Assembly: GCA_020345765.1 (NCBI GenBank)
Contig: CP070770.1
Coordinates: 3,019,159-3,055,812, forward strand
Source of the DNA: Deltaproteobacteria bacterium
Lineage (GTDB): Bacteria > Desulfobacterota > G020345765
Direction: 5' to 3'
DNA length: 36,654 bases
The notes below the pieces were generated by a model. That model did no database searches. It saw only the letters and a program-made list of their open reading frames with translations, and was not told the DNA's origin. The position numbers and the translations under genes are program-made. Below are positions 23,090 to 31,228 of this stretch, piece by piece (within the stretch, counting starts at the first letter, position 1; every line of letters starts with the position of its first letter).

Positions 23090-24286
23090 ATGACGGTAGC
23101 GAAAATGTCTTCGGGACGCAAGAGCAAGCTCAGAGCACTTGCCAGATTGATGAATAAACAAAATGAGAGGCTAATTTTCGTCAACCAGCAGCTTCTCGAT
23201 TGCCTCGATCTAGTGGTAAGCCCGAAAGAGACCAATTTTCTTCTGCGAATGGGCACGGAACCGCTTACCTATAAGCAGGCGGCCTCACTCACTGATATGC
23301 CGGAAGAGCAATTCAGTAAATTCTTTGAAACGATTATTAAAAGGGGGGTCATTAGATTGCAGCATGATGAGCAGGGGGAAGAGCGCTTTATTTTGGAGGC
23401 GATCGCAGTCGGTTGGTTGGAGATGCAACTTATGAACGGCGGGGAGACACCTGAGCAGAAGGAATTTGCCCGAAGAACCGATGCATATTTTAATTCCTTA
23501 AAGAAGCTGAATATTTTTCCTCTGCGGAATTTACAGAACATTATGGTCCGACACACCCAAAAACCCAATCAGAGTATTGCCGCAATTAAGCCACCCGGGG
23601 AAGACGAGAAGAAAGCCGAGATCGATGTACGCCGTACGATAGAGGTGTCTGAGTCGAAGGTTTACCCCACGCAAAGCATCAATGAAATAATCGAGCAATA
23701 CGGGGAGGATAACCCGATTGGACTGGTGCACTGCTTCTGCCGGCAGTGGCGTAGATTTGTGAGTGAGCCCTGCCGGTTTAATTTGCCGACCGAGGCCTGC
23801 ATTATGATCGGCGATATTGTTGAACATATGGTTCGGTACGGGTATGGCCGGCAAATTTCCAAGGAAGAAGCGCTGGCAGTGATCGAGGAAACACAGGATA
23901 AAGGAGCGGTACACACGGTATTTTATGAAAAAGATGACCTGAGACTGCCCCGAATTGCGATCTGTAACTGCTGCTGGGACTGCTGCGGAATTATGGCGTC
24001 CTACCACCGGGGGATATCAGCGTTACAGTATAAGAGTTACTACTCCGCTCAAATTGTGGATAGTTCGTCATGTACCGGTTGCGAAAAATGTGTAAAACAT
24101 TGTCCCGCCGATACGATTTCTATAATAGAGAAGAAGGCGGTCATTGATAGTGATAAGTGCATCGGATGCGGGCAGTGTGCCCACCAGTGTCCGAAGGATG
24201 TTATTACGCTCAATTTTAACGAACGCAGCGTTTTCCTGCCGCTGAAAAAGAAGTCGGAAGTTAGAATACCAGAAAAGAATATATAG
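23090..24286 (+). CDS. Ferredoxin-like protein with N-terminal winged-helix domain
   Basis: 398 residues. Residues about 60-120 look like a winged helix: PLTYKQAASLTDMPEEQFSK, then a recognition-like helix and a beta wing (RLQHDEQGEERFIL). The second half repeats the layout of the preceding protein: HCFCRQW (about 214-220) with Cys at about 226 and 236, SKEEALAVIEETQ, CNCCWDCC (about 292-299), then CTGCEKCVKHCP (about 328) and CIGCGQCAHQCP (about 358). Members of this family are common near redox and corrinoid genes in anaerobes. The winged helix may be structural, or allow redox-controlled DNA binding; this is inference. AAAGGG lies seven bases before ATG. It follows its paralogue by 82 bases. 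Confidence 0.82.
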   Translation: MTVAKMSSGRKSKLRALARLMNKQNERLIFVNQQLLDCLDLVVSPKETNFLLRMGTEPLTYKQAASLTDMPEEQFSKFFETIIKRGVIRLQHDEQGEERFILEAIAVGWLEMQLMNGGETPEQKEFARRTDAYFNSLKKLNIFPLRNLQNIMVRHTQKPNQSIAAIKPPGEDEKKAEIDVRRTIEVSESKVYPTQSINEIIEQYGEDNPIGLVHCFCRQWRRFVSEPCRFNLPTEACIMIGDIVEHMVRYGYGRQISKEEALAVIEETQDKGAVHTVFYEKDDLRLPRIAICNCCWDCCGIMASYHRGISALQYKSYYSAQIVDSSSCTGCEKCVKHCPADTISIIEKKAVIDSDKCIGCGQCAHQCPKDVITLNFNERSVFLPLKKKSEVRIPEKNI

Positions 24287-24356
24287 TCGAGGTTCAACCC
24301 TGACCCTAAATGAACTGCCTGGGAATATTCGTTGCTAATTTAAAAAGGAGGGAGTC

Positions 24357-25385
24357 ATGATAAAGTTCGGCCGTAAGGAGAGATTGAGGGTATTCAAACG
24401 AGTAGTGTGGGTTGGGCTCACGCCGTTCATCGGGGTGTGGCTTTTGTCTTTTTTCAATATCAATCCGAAAGACCCTACTTTTTTCGATAAGGAATACACT
24501 GCGAGCTACCGGGCGGAGGGAGAGATATTTAAACCGGAAGGAATTTTGGAGATTAAGTCAAGGGGAAAGAACACGCTCCGGGTCATTAAGGGTGCTTTTA
24601 AGCAGGACTTTATGATTTCCGAGAAGGAGCATTCCATTTTCTGGGTCTATTGGCCTAATCCCGTGGTCTCTTTACGCTCGAAGGTTGACAATGCGATCAG
24701 CTCGGCCAAAGTGGTTGACTACCCGGGCATTTTGGGCCGGCCCGGGGCGACCTACAAAATGGTGATGAAGGAGAGAATCATTCTCTGGTCGAGGGTTCTG
24801 GACAGCCAGGCGAGCTATCGGATCGGGCTTATTGACGGGGAGGGCAGGGAGATCGCCACCGGGATCTACGACGCCACCTGCGGCCTGCTTTTCCGACTGG
24901 AGGGCCACACGGGCTCGCTGAGTGTGCTCGAACTTGAGGAGACGGATTTTCCGATCAGCCGTAACCGCAACTGGCAGGGACTGATTGCGTTCCTCTGGGG
25001 GATCGGCGTGCTCGCTTACCAGTTCCTTTTTCTCCGGCGCAAGGTCACGGAGGAGACCCGCACTCTCTATTCGCTGGAAAATGAGCTCGTAATTTTCGGG
25101 GTCATTGCCATCTGGATCGATGCCTTCTACGATATCTGGTTCTTCCATTACCTGTGGACACCGGGGCTTGTGGTTATCCATGTGCTCGCGGTGGCCTATG
25201 TGTTCTGGAGGTTCGGCTGGTGGGGGATCTTCCCGCTTTTCGAGCTCGCCTGGGCAAGTGCGTATATGGGGGGGAAGGAGAGCCTGGTGCCCCAGTTGAC
25301 CTTTTTCCCGGGGCTAATCGTCACCTGGGTGGCCTGCCTGCTGTTCCAGGATTTTAGACGAAGGCTGAAAGAAGGGGAAAAGTAA
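24357..25385 (+). CDS. Membrane protein with one N-terminal and five C-terminal helices
   Basis: 342 residues. A hydrophobic helix at about 15-33 is followed by a 170-residue soluble, probably extracytoplasmic, beta-rich region (35-205), then helices at about 207-225, 243-262, 267-285, 286-303 and 313-331, with a basic C-terminus (FRRRLKEGEK). The soluble part has no Cys pair or heme motif. AAGGAGGG before ATG gives a firm start. It lies between the Fe-S genes and the chemoreceptor-like genes. No family recognised; a sensor or membrane anchor of the neighbouring redox proteins is possible but unsupported. Confidence 0.75.
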   Translation: MIKFGRKERLRVFKRVVWVGLTPFIGVWLLSFFNINPKDPTFFDKEYTASYRAEGEIFKPEGILEIKSRGKNTLRVIKGAFKQDFMISEKEHSIFWVYWPNPVVSLRSKVDNAISSAKVVDYPGILGRPGATYKMVMKERIILWSRVLDSQASYRIGLIDGEGREIATGIYDATCGLLFRLEGHTGSLSVLELEETDFPISRNRNWQGLIAFLWGIGVLAYQFLFLRRKVTEETRTLYSLENELVIFGVIAIWIDAFYDIWFFHYLWTPGLVVIHVLAVAYVFWRFGWWGIFPLFELAWASAYMGGKESLVPQLTFFPGLIVTWVACLLFQDFRRRLKEGEK

Positions 25386-25397
25386 TACCCGGTTTTG

Positions 25398-25406
25398 TGC
25401 TATAAT
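25398..25406 (+). promoter_or_regulatory. Extended -10 promoter ahead of the receptor pair
   Basis: TGC followed by a perfect TATAAT (25401-25406), an extended -10 box. No convincing -35 is present 17 bases upstream, which extended -10 promoters can tolerate. It is about 104 bases before the first receptor gene. Confidence 0.45.
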
Positions 25407-25509
25407 AGTTTCATGCCGAGGGAGATAAGATTAGATGCGGGAAAGGGCACGATACCGGTAAGGGATATTCCAAGAGTTATCCTCTGATAACCGATAGATG
25501 TGATTTGAG

Positions 25510-27384
25510 ATGAGTAAGCAGAAATTCTTTGGTCGGGTGCTGGGTATTATCCTGATAACCGTCTATTCCCTGATTATGATGATCGAGCTTCTGATCTACT
25601 TCGTGATGAATGCCACCCCCGATGATTTCAGGCGCATGATTATTTACCCCATACCGGTCGAACTCGTTCTCGTCGGGAGTTATATTGCGATCGTTTATGT
25701 TTATCTCCGTCCCGTCCTTGCTTTCCTGGAAGCCGACCAGAAAGGGGAGCACCTGTATGAGGCCGAAGTACTTTCCGTCCAGGATCGTTGCGTTAATCTC
25801 GCCTATTTCCTGGCCGCTCTTTCTTTTCCGGCTTTCATTTTGGGCGGAGCTCTCGGGATCTTGCTGGCTTCCTTTATTATCAAATGGCCTCTGTATCTCT
25901 GGATTTACGGGCTCCTTGCCGGAATTATCTGCGGGCTCCTGACGATTCCCATATCCATTTATGCTTCCAATTGGTTGGTGGAGCCGGTGCTCGCGCGAAC
26001 CATAGCCCTGCTTTCCGATCGCGATACCGCCCGGATCGCTGGACGATGGTTGCCCCTCCGGAACAAATTTGTCATGATCGTGATTGTCCTGGTGGTAAGT
26101 ATCACCGGCTACACCATGATCGTGGGTTACGGCCAGACCAATGCCGTGCTCAAGAACATGGAAAAGATGGAACGATCCATTTCCCCATCCGTTGCCGCCG
26201 GTTTTGTGGACGAGATTAAAAATTATAATGACCCGGCGATCAGGTCGTCCCGATTCTTCAAATCACGAATCGGGAGCCTCCGGATCTTCTACTTCGTACT
26301 CATGCTGCTCAGCTCAGGATTCGGCCTGGCACTGGCTTTCGCCGTTGCCCGGGAGACGACGAAGCCGGTCCGTATTCTCCAGACCGTTGCCGAGCAGGTA
26401 AGGGAAGGGAATTATTTCGAGCCGGCCCGGATCGTAAGTAATGATGAGTTTGCCGAGCTGGGAGGGGTCTTCAATCAGATGAAAGATACCATTGTGGGAC
26501 AGATGAAGGCCGCGGTATCCATACTGGAAACCCTCCGCTACGGGATTATGGGGATGGATGAGACGGTGAGCACCGTGCTCTCGGTGAGTGCGGAGCAATC
26601 GAGAGGGGCCGCCAAACAGGCCTCCGCGGTTCAGGAAACTTCAAGCACCGTCGAGGAGATGACGGTTATTGCCCGGGAGATCATGGAGCGGGCTAAGACG
26701 GTGGATGAGGTGGCCTCCAAGACCCTCAGTGCATGTCACGATGGGCAGCAGAGGCTTGACCAGGTGCAGAAGGACTTCCAGGGAGTTACGGAGCAGGTTG
26801 ATGCGATCAGGGATGCGATGGTCATGCTGGAGGACCGTTTCCGGGAGACCTACCGGATCGTCGAGTTGATGGAGAAGGTTGCGGAGCAGACCGAGCTCCT
26901 GGCGATGAACGCCACTCTGGAGGCTGCGGGAGCGGGCGAGGAAGGACGCCGGTTTTCGGTAGTTGCCATGGCCACCCGGACCCTGGCAGTCAAGGCGAGG
27001 GAAGCGACGAAGGAGATCCGGGACTTGGTCGAGGCCATTCAGGAGGCAACCACGAAGAGCACCCGGATCGCCGAGGGTGGTCGGGAGAAGGTAGCGGTTG
27101 GGGGCAGTGCGATTTCGGGAGTGATCGATGCTTTGCAGACGATATCGTCGCTGGCGGACTCCACTTCGTCCGCTGTCCGTGAGATCACGGTTTCGACCGG
27201 GCAGCAGACCTCGGCCTCGGAGCAGCTCGCCGCTGCGATCTCCGAGGTAAACGAGGTTGCCGGCCGGGTGGAGAACGGGGCCCGGGAGATTGAGTCGGCA
27301 ATTGGGAGGCTCAGGGATTTTGCGGAGAACCTGCGGGCCACCGTAGAAGAAGACAGTTCACTGAACCGTCTCGGCCCGGTTTAG
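25510..27384 (+). CDS. Six-helix methyl-accepting chemotaxis-like protein 1
   Basis: 624 residues. Hydrophobic helices at about 7-32, 44-66, 100-125, 128-155, 189-210 and 255-280; only about 45 residues lie between the last two, so there is no large periplasmic sensor. A HAMP domain (about 281-335, TTKPVRILQTVAEQV) leads to a long coiled-coil signalling domain. The hairpin tip reads VAEQTELLAMNATLEAAGAGEEG (written in parts: VAEQTELLAMNA, then TLEAAGAGEEG), which resembles the MCP tip, but the Arg of the usual EAARAGE is Gly. That Arg contributes to trimer and CheA/CheW contacts. The gene is followed by a close paralogue after 45 bases. No cheA, cheW or cheY is nearby. It may sense an intramembrane or energy signal. 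Confidence 0.88.
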   Translation: MSKQKFFGRVLGIILITVYSLIMMIELLIYFVMNATPDDFRRMIIYPIPVELVLVGSYIAIVYVYLRPVLAFLEADQKGEHLYEAEVLSVQDRCVNLAYFLAALSFPAFILGGALGILLASFIIKWPLYLWIYGLLAGIICGLLTIPISIYASNWLVEPVLARTIALLSDRDTARIAGRWLPLRNKFVMIVIVLVVSITGYTMIVGYGQTNAVLKNMEKMERSISPSVAAGFVDEIKNYNDPAIRSSRFFKSRIGSLRIFYFVLMLLSSGFGLALAFAVARETTKPVRILQTVAEQVREGNYFEPARIVSNDEFAELGGVFNQMKDTIVGQMKAAVSILETLRYGIMGMDETVSTVLSVSAEQSRGAAKQASAVQETSSTVEEMTVIAREIMERAKTVDEVASKTLSACHDGQQRLDQVQKDFQGVTEQVDAIRDAMVMLEDRFRETYRIVELMEKVAEQTELLAMNATLEAAGAGEEGRRFSVVAMATRTLAVKAREATKEIRDLVEAIQEATTKSTRIAEGGREKVAVGGSAISGVIDALQTISSLADSTSSAVREITVSTGQQTSASEQLAAAISEVNEVAGRVENGAREIESAIGRLRDFAENLRATVEEDSSLNRLGPV

Positions 27385-27429
27385 GAGGGCTTTCGGGAGT
27401 TTTATTTTCAATTAAAAGTGTGAATCTAA

Positions 27430-29298
27430 ATGAGTAAACGAAAATTTTTAGAGCGGTTGGTAGGCGCTATTCTGCCGATTGTCTTTTTGAATATAATCGG
27501 GATCGAGATCCTGATGTACTTCGTGATGAGTCCCACATTCGACGAGACCAAGATCATGCTCACCTATCCTTTGCCCCCAGCCATCGCCATCATCGTTATA
27601 TATTTTGTGGTTGTCAGCATTTATTCCCGCCCGATTTTTCTTCTCCTGGAAGCTGACAAGAAAGGCGAAGTTCTGGATGAGGGCATGGTGCGTTTGGTTC
27701 AGGATCGATGCGTGGACCATCCTTATTTACTAGCCGACCTTTCTTTCCCGGCCTACATTTCCGGCATGGTCGTCGGGGTCTTAATCGTTACCCCGATCCT
27801 GGGCTGGCCCCGGGACACCTGGGTTTACGGGCTCCTTGCCGGTATTATCGCCGGGCTTATGACGACTCCCATGGCCATCTATGCCTCTGGTTATGTGGTG
27901 GAGCCGATACTGCAGCGAACCATGGCTCTGAGCCCCGATCATGATGCTGCCCGGATCGCAGGGTGGAGATTTCCTCTGCGAAACAAATTTATCATGATCG
28001 TGATTGTCCTGGTAGTGAGTATTGTCGGTTATGCCATGATTGTGGGTTACAGTCAGACCGACGCCGTGCTCAAGAATATGGAAAAGATGGAACAGGTTCT
28101 CCCTCCCTCGGTAGCTTACGGTCTCTTGGACCGGGTCGAAAATACCACCGACCCGGGAATCAGGTCTTCCCGATACTTCCGGTCACGAATGGGAAGCCTT
28201 CAGACCTTTTATTTCATGCTTTTACTGGTTGGTTCGGGATTAGCCCTGATTATCACTTACGCCGCTGCTCGGGAAACGACGAAACCGATCCGGATTCTCC
28301 AGAGCGTTGCCGAGCAGATAAGCCGGGGGAATTATGATGAACCGGTTCGTCTCGTGAGTAATAATGAGTTTGCCGAGTTAGGAGTAGCCTTCAACCGGAT
28401 GAGGGATACCATCGCGGGGCAGATTAAGGCCACCGAATCGATACTGGAGACTCTCCGCTCAGGGATTATGGGGGTGGACGAGACGGTGAGTACCGTGCTT
28501 TCGGTGAGTGCGGAGCAATCGAAAGGGGCCTCCAAGCAGGCTTCCGCGGTTCAGGAGACCTCCAGCACCGTCGAGGAAATGACGGTCATTGCCAAGGAGA
28601 TCATGGAGCGGGCCAAAATGGTGGATGAGGTGGCCTCCAAGACCCTCATTGCATGTCACGATGGTCAGCGGAGGCTCGACCAGGTGCAGGGGGACTTTCA
28701 GGAGATCATGGAGCAGGTCGATGCGATTAGGGACGCGATGGTCGTGCTAGAGGACCGTTTCCGGGAGGTCTACCGGATTGTCGAGTTGATAGATAAGGTT
28801 GCGGAGCAGACCGAGCTTCTGTCGGTGAGTGCCTCGCTGGAGGCAGCAGGAGCGGGTGCCGAGGAGCGTCGGTTCTCGGTAGTCGCCACTTCCACCCGAA
28901 GCCTGGCGGTGAAGGCGAGGGAGACAGCGAAGGAGATCCGGGCTTTGGTCGAGATTATTCAGGAAGCAACCAAGAAAAGCACCCGGGTTGCCGAGGCTGG
29001 TCGGGAGAAGGTGGCGGTTGGGGTAAGTGCGATTTCGGGAGTGATCGATGCTCTGCAGACGATATCATTGCTGGCGGGCTCCACTTCATCCGCGGTCCGC
29101 GAGATCACCGTTTCAACCGAACAGCAGACCTCAGCCTCGGAGCAGCTTGCCTCCGCCATCTCCGAGGTAAACGAAGTTGCCGGTCAGGTGGAGGACGGTG
29201 CCAAGGAGGTTGATTCGGCGATTGTAAAACTCAGGAACTTTGCGGAAGCGCTGCGGACCACCGCAGAAAAAAGCAGTTCAATCCAAAATGGGTTCTGA
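27430..29298 (+). CDS. Six-helix methyl-accepting chemotaxis-like protein 2 (tandem paralogue)
   Basis: 622 residues, colinear with the preceding receptor over its whole length: same six helices, HAMP (TTKPIRILQSVAEQ) and signalling coiled coil. Long DNA stretches between the two are nearly the same, as around 26560-27250 and 28490-29180, so this is a tandem duplication. The tip is more degraded: VAEQTELLSVSASLEAAGAGAEE, quoted in parts as TELLSVSASLE and AAGAGAEE. The usual LNA is SVS, the ARAGE Arg is Gly and the following Glu is Ala. It may have lost normal coupling to CheA or act through its paralogue. It begins 45 bases after the first receptor and is probably on the same transcript. The 3' flank holds a REP-like fragment. 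Confidence 0.87.
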   Translation: MSKRKFLERLVGAILPIVFLNIIGIEILMYFVMSPTFDETKIMLTYPLPPAIAIIVIYFVVVSIYSRPIFLLLEADKKGEVLDEGMVRLVQDRCVDHPYLLADLSFPAYISGMVVGVLIVTPILGWPRDTWVYGLLAGIIAGLMTTPMAIYASGYVVEPILQRTMALSPDHDAARIAGWRFPLRNKFIMIVIVLVVSIVGYAMIVGYSQTDAVLKNMEKMEQVLPPSVAYGLLDRVENTTDPGIRSSRYFRSRMGSLQTFYFMLLLVGSGLALIITYAAARETTKPIRILQSVAEQISRGNYDEPVRLVSNNEFAELGVAFNRMRDTIAGQIKATESILETLRSGIMGVDETVSTVLSVSAEQSKGASKQASAVQETSSTVEEMTVIAKEIMERAKMVDEVASKTLIACHDGQRRLDQVQGDFQEIMEQVDAIRDAMVVLEDRFREVYRIVELIDKVAEQTELLSVSASLEAAGAGAEERRFSVVATSTRSLAVKARETAKEIRALVEIIQEATKKSTRVAEAGREKVAVGVSAISGVIDALQTISLLAGSTSSAVREITVSTEQQTSASEQLASAISEVNEVAGQVEDGAKEVDSAIVKLRNFAEALRTTAEKSSSIQNGF

Positions 29299-29320
29299 AT
29301 GATGTTGAAGCTAAAAGGAA

Positions 29321-29343
29321 TCGGGGACATATTCTATTTTTCT
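29321..29343. repeat. REP-like spacer fragment
   Basis: TCGGGGACATATTCTATTTT followed by TCT. The pattern GGGGAC-(A/G)-TTCTATTTTT recurs at 31079-31100. Fragments like these in other genomes belong to REP/MITE elements; no transposase gene is present. Confidence 0.35.
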
Positions 29344-29402
29344 ACTTTTCAGATCCTTTCCGGCTAAAGTTTTAGTTCGGCAGGTCTTCTTCTACTTTAC
29401 TC

Positions 29403-30536
29403 ATGAAAAAGCTATTTATTTTCATTCTGTTTTTCCTGACTTTATTGGCTAACCCCTATCTATTGGATGCCCGGGCAGGGTTTGGCGAGGAAGAGCAATT
29501 ACAGTTTGGTTCGGATGAAGCACCACCGTGCCCGGCAGAGAATGAGATAAAAAAGGGTTTTGGCGTTGCGCCTTTTGCGAGTCCGGGCTATACCCCGGAA
29601 ACCGGTTTTGTTTTGGGGGGCGCGGTTGTCTTTACCTATCGCGCGGAAGACAGCACAGCCGAGGACCGACCGAGTTCCCTCGAGCTTTTATTGATGTATT
29701 CTCAGAAACAACAGTTAGGTATCAGTATAACCCCGGATTTTTATTTTGATAACGAGGACTGGGAAGCCAAGATGGTTTTGACTTATTCGGACTATCCCGA
29801 TGTGTTCTATGGAATCGGTAACGACACAGATGAGGATAAGGAGGACTATAAGACCGAACGGATCGGCTTACAGCCCTGGATTATCCGGAAGATTTATTCA
29901 AATCTCAAGTTCGGGATAATGTACGAGCTGAATGGGTTTGATGTGTCGGAGGAAGGAGTCGCTTTGGTCAGTTTATCACCGACAGGTTCCGACGGAGGGA
30001 TAAATTCCGGGAGCGGGCCCCTGCTCGAGTGGGACACCCGGGATAACATATTTTGTTCCTCCAAGGGTGGTTGGTATCGTTTTTACGCGGGCTTCTACCG
30101 CGACTGGTTGGGCAGCGATTTCAACTACGAGCTTTACACCCTGGACCTGAGACATTATGTTGCCATGCTTTCGTCCCATATCTTGGCCTTTCAGGTTTAT
30201 GGCCGTTTTAGTGAGGGGGAGGTCCCTTTTCCCTGGTTGTCGAAGCTGAAATTATTACGGGGCATAGTCGGGGGGCGCTTTCGTGACCGCTACGCCTATG
30301 CGTCCCAGGTCGAATACCGGTATCCGATCGCATGGCGTTTTTCCGGGGTCGCCTTTGCCGGGGTCGGTGATGTTTCCGGCAGTCTGGGCAACTTCGAAAT
30401 CGATGAAATGAAGTTCGCCGGGGGCGGCGGTATCCGGTTTGCCGTGAACAGGCAGGAGAAGATCAACATCCGCCTGGATATCGGTGCCAGCCCTTGGGGA
30501 ATCTGTTTCTACTTCCATATTGCGGAGGTTTTCTAA
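29403..30536 (+). CDS. Omp85/BamA-TamA-type outer membrane beta-barrel protein
   Basis: 377 residues with a signal peptide (MKKLFIFILFFLTLLANPYL, cleavage probably after DARA at 25). After a short linker the chain alternates amphipathic strands rich in Tyr, Trp and Gly. The C-terminal half has the bacterial surface antigen pattern: LLEWDTRDNIFCSSKGGWY, LLRGIVGGRFRDRYAY, QVEYRYPI and VAFAGVGDVSG, ending in an outer-membrane type Phe. There are no POTRA domains, so it is the barrel alone, like many patatin-linked or DUF5982-type barrels. It is not the essential BamA. Role in outer membrane transport is probable; cargo unknown. No convincing ribosome binding site is visible. It follows the receptor pair by 104 bases. 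Confidence 0.85.
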   Translation: MKKLFIFILFFLTLLANPYLLDARAGFGEEEQLQFGSDEAPPCPAENEIKKGFGVAPFASPGYTPETGFVLGGAVVFTYRAEDSTAEDRPSSLELLLMYSQKQQLGISITPDFYFDNEDWEAKMVLTYSDYPDVFYGIGNDTDEDKEDYKTERIGLQPWIIRKIYSNLKFGIMYELNGFDVSEEGVALVSLSPTGSDGGINSGSGPLLEWDTRDNIFCSSKGGWYRFYAGFYRDWLGSDFNYELYTLDLRHYVAMLSSHILAFQVYGRFSEGEVPFPWLSKLKLLRGIVGGRFRDRYAYASQVEYRYPIAWRFSGVAFAGVGDVSGSLGNFEIDEMKFAGGGGIRFAVNRQEKINIRLDIGASPWGICFYFHIAEVF

Positions 30537-30607
30537 ATAGAGTTTAATGTGCCCTCTGAACTTCATTTGTCATTTGGATTTTGTCATTAAATGAAAGGAG
30601 GAATATC

Positions 30608-31066
30608 ATGGCCAAGGCAGTAAGTGTTGAGGAACTGAAAGGTTATATCGGTAAGGAGATCGGGATCTCGGATTGGCTCGAGATTAACCAGGACCGTATT
30701 AACGCTTTTGCTGATTGCACCGAGGATCACCAGTGGATCCATGTCGACAAAGAAAAGGCCAGGCAAGGCCCTTTTGGCACTACCATTGCCCATGGCTATC
30801 TGACCCTCTCTTTGCTCCCCTACTTCGGTTATCAAAACAAGATTGTCCCTTCCGGGATCAAAATGACCATCAACTATGGGCTTAACCGGCTCCGGTTCAT
30901 AAACCCGGTCCCGGTAGGGTCGCGGATAAGAAACCGGGCCGTGCTCAAGGAATTGAACGATAAGGGCGAGGGCCGGATCCTGATGGTAACCGAGAGCACT
31001 ATTGAGATTGAAGGACAGGATAAACCAGCCATGGTCGCCGAGACAGTATCCATGCTTTTCTTGTAG
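30608..31066 (+). CDS. MaoC-type (R)-specific enoyl-CoA hydratase
   Basis: 152 residues from the ATG at 30608, chosen because AAAGGAGG ends six bases upstream; an upstream TTG in the same frame is unlikely. The hot-dog fold catalytic motif is DCTEDHQWIHVD, with Asp and His spaced as in (R)-hydratases, followed by AHGYLTLSLLPYF, the usual MaoC/NodN sequence. The enzyme hydrates trans-2-enoyl-CoA to (R)-3-hydroxyacyl-CoA in the cytoplasm. Single-domain members of this size are dimeric. No other beta-oxidation gene is adjacent, though the CoA ligase at 20436 could supply acyl-CoA. The ribosome binding site sits inside a spacer with CATTTGTCATTTGG repeats. A REP-like fragment follows. Confidence 0.92.
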   Translation: MAKAVSVEELKGYIGKEIGISDWLEINQDRINAFADCTEDHQWIHVDKEKARQGPFGTTIAHGYLTLSLLPYFGYQNKIVPSGIKMTINYGLNRLRFINPVPVGSRIRNRAVLKELNDKGEGRILMVTESTIEIEGQDKPAMVAETVSMLFL

Positions 31067-31078
31067 AAATGGTAGAAA

Positions 31079-31100
31079 TGGGGACGGTTCTATTTTTTAA
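31079..31100. repeat. REP-like spacer fragment
   Basis: TGGGGACGGTTCTATTTTTT then AA, sharing GGGGAC and TTCTATTTTT with 29321-29343. It sits between the MaoC gene and the kinase-like gene. Confidence 0.35.
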
Positions 31101-31228
31101 TAAACCGGGCGCTGGGCTTATTTTCTCTTAAGTTGTTTTAGAACAAATAAAAGTTAAGAATAGACTTGACTATTGCCTGGGTTTGGGCAAAGACCTCTGT
31201 AAACTATCTTGGTTTTTATGAGAAGAAA

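Noticed and set aside
25413-25487. 24-codon frame in the leader of the first receptor gene
   Set aside because: There is no ribosome binding site and no recognisable sequence; it may be chance.
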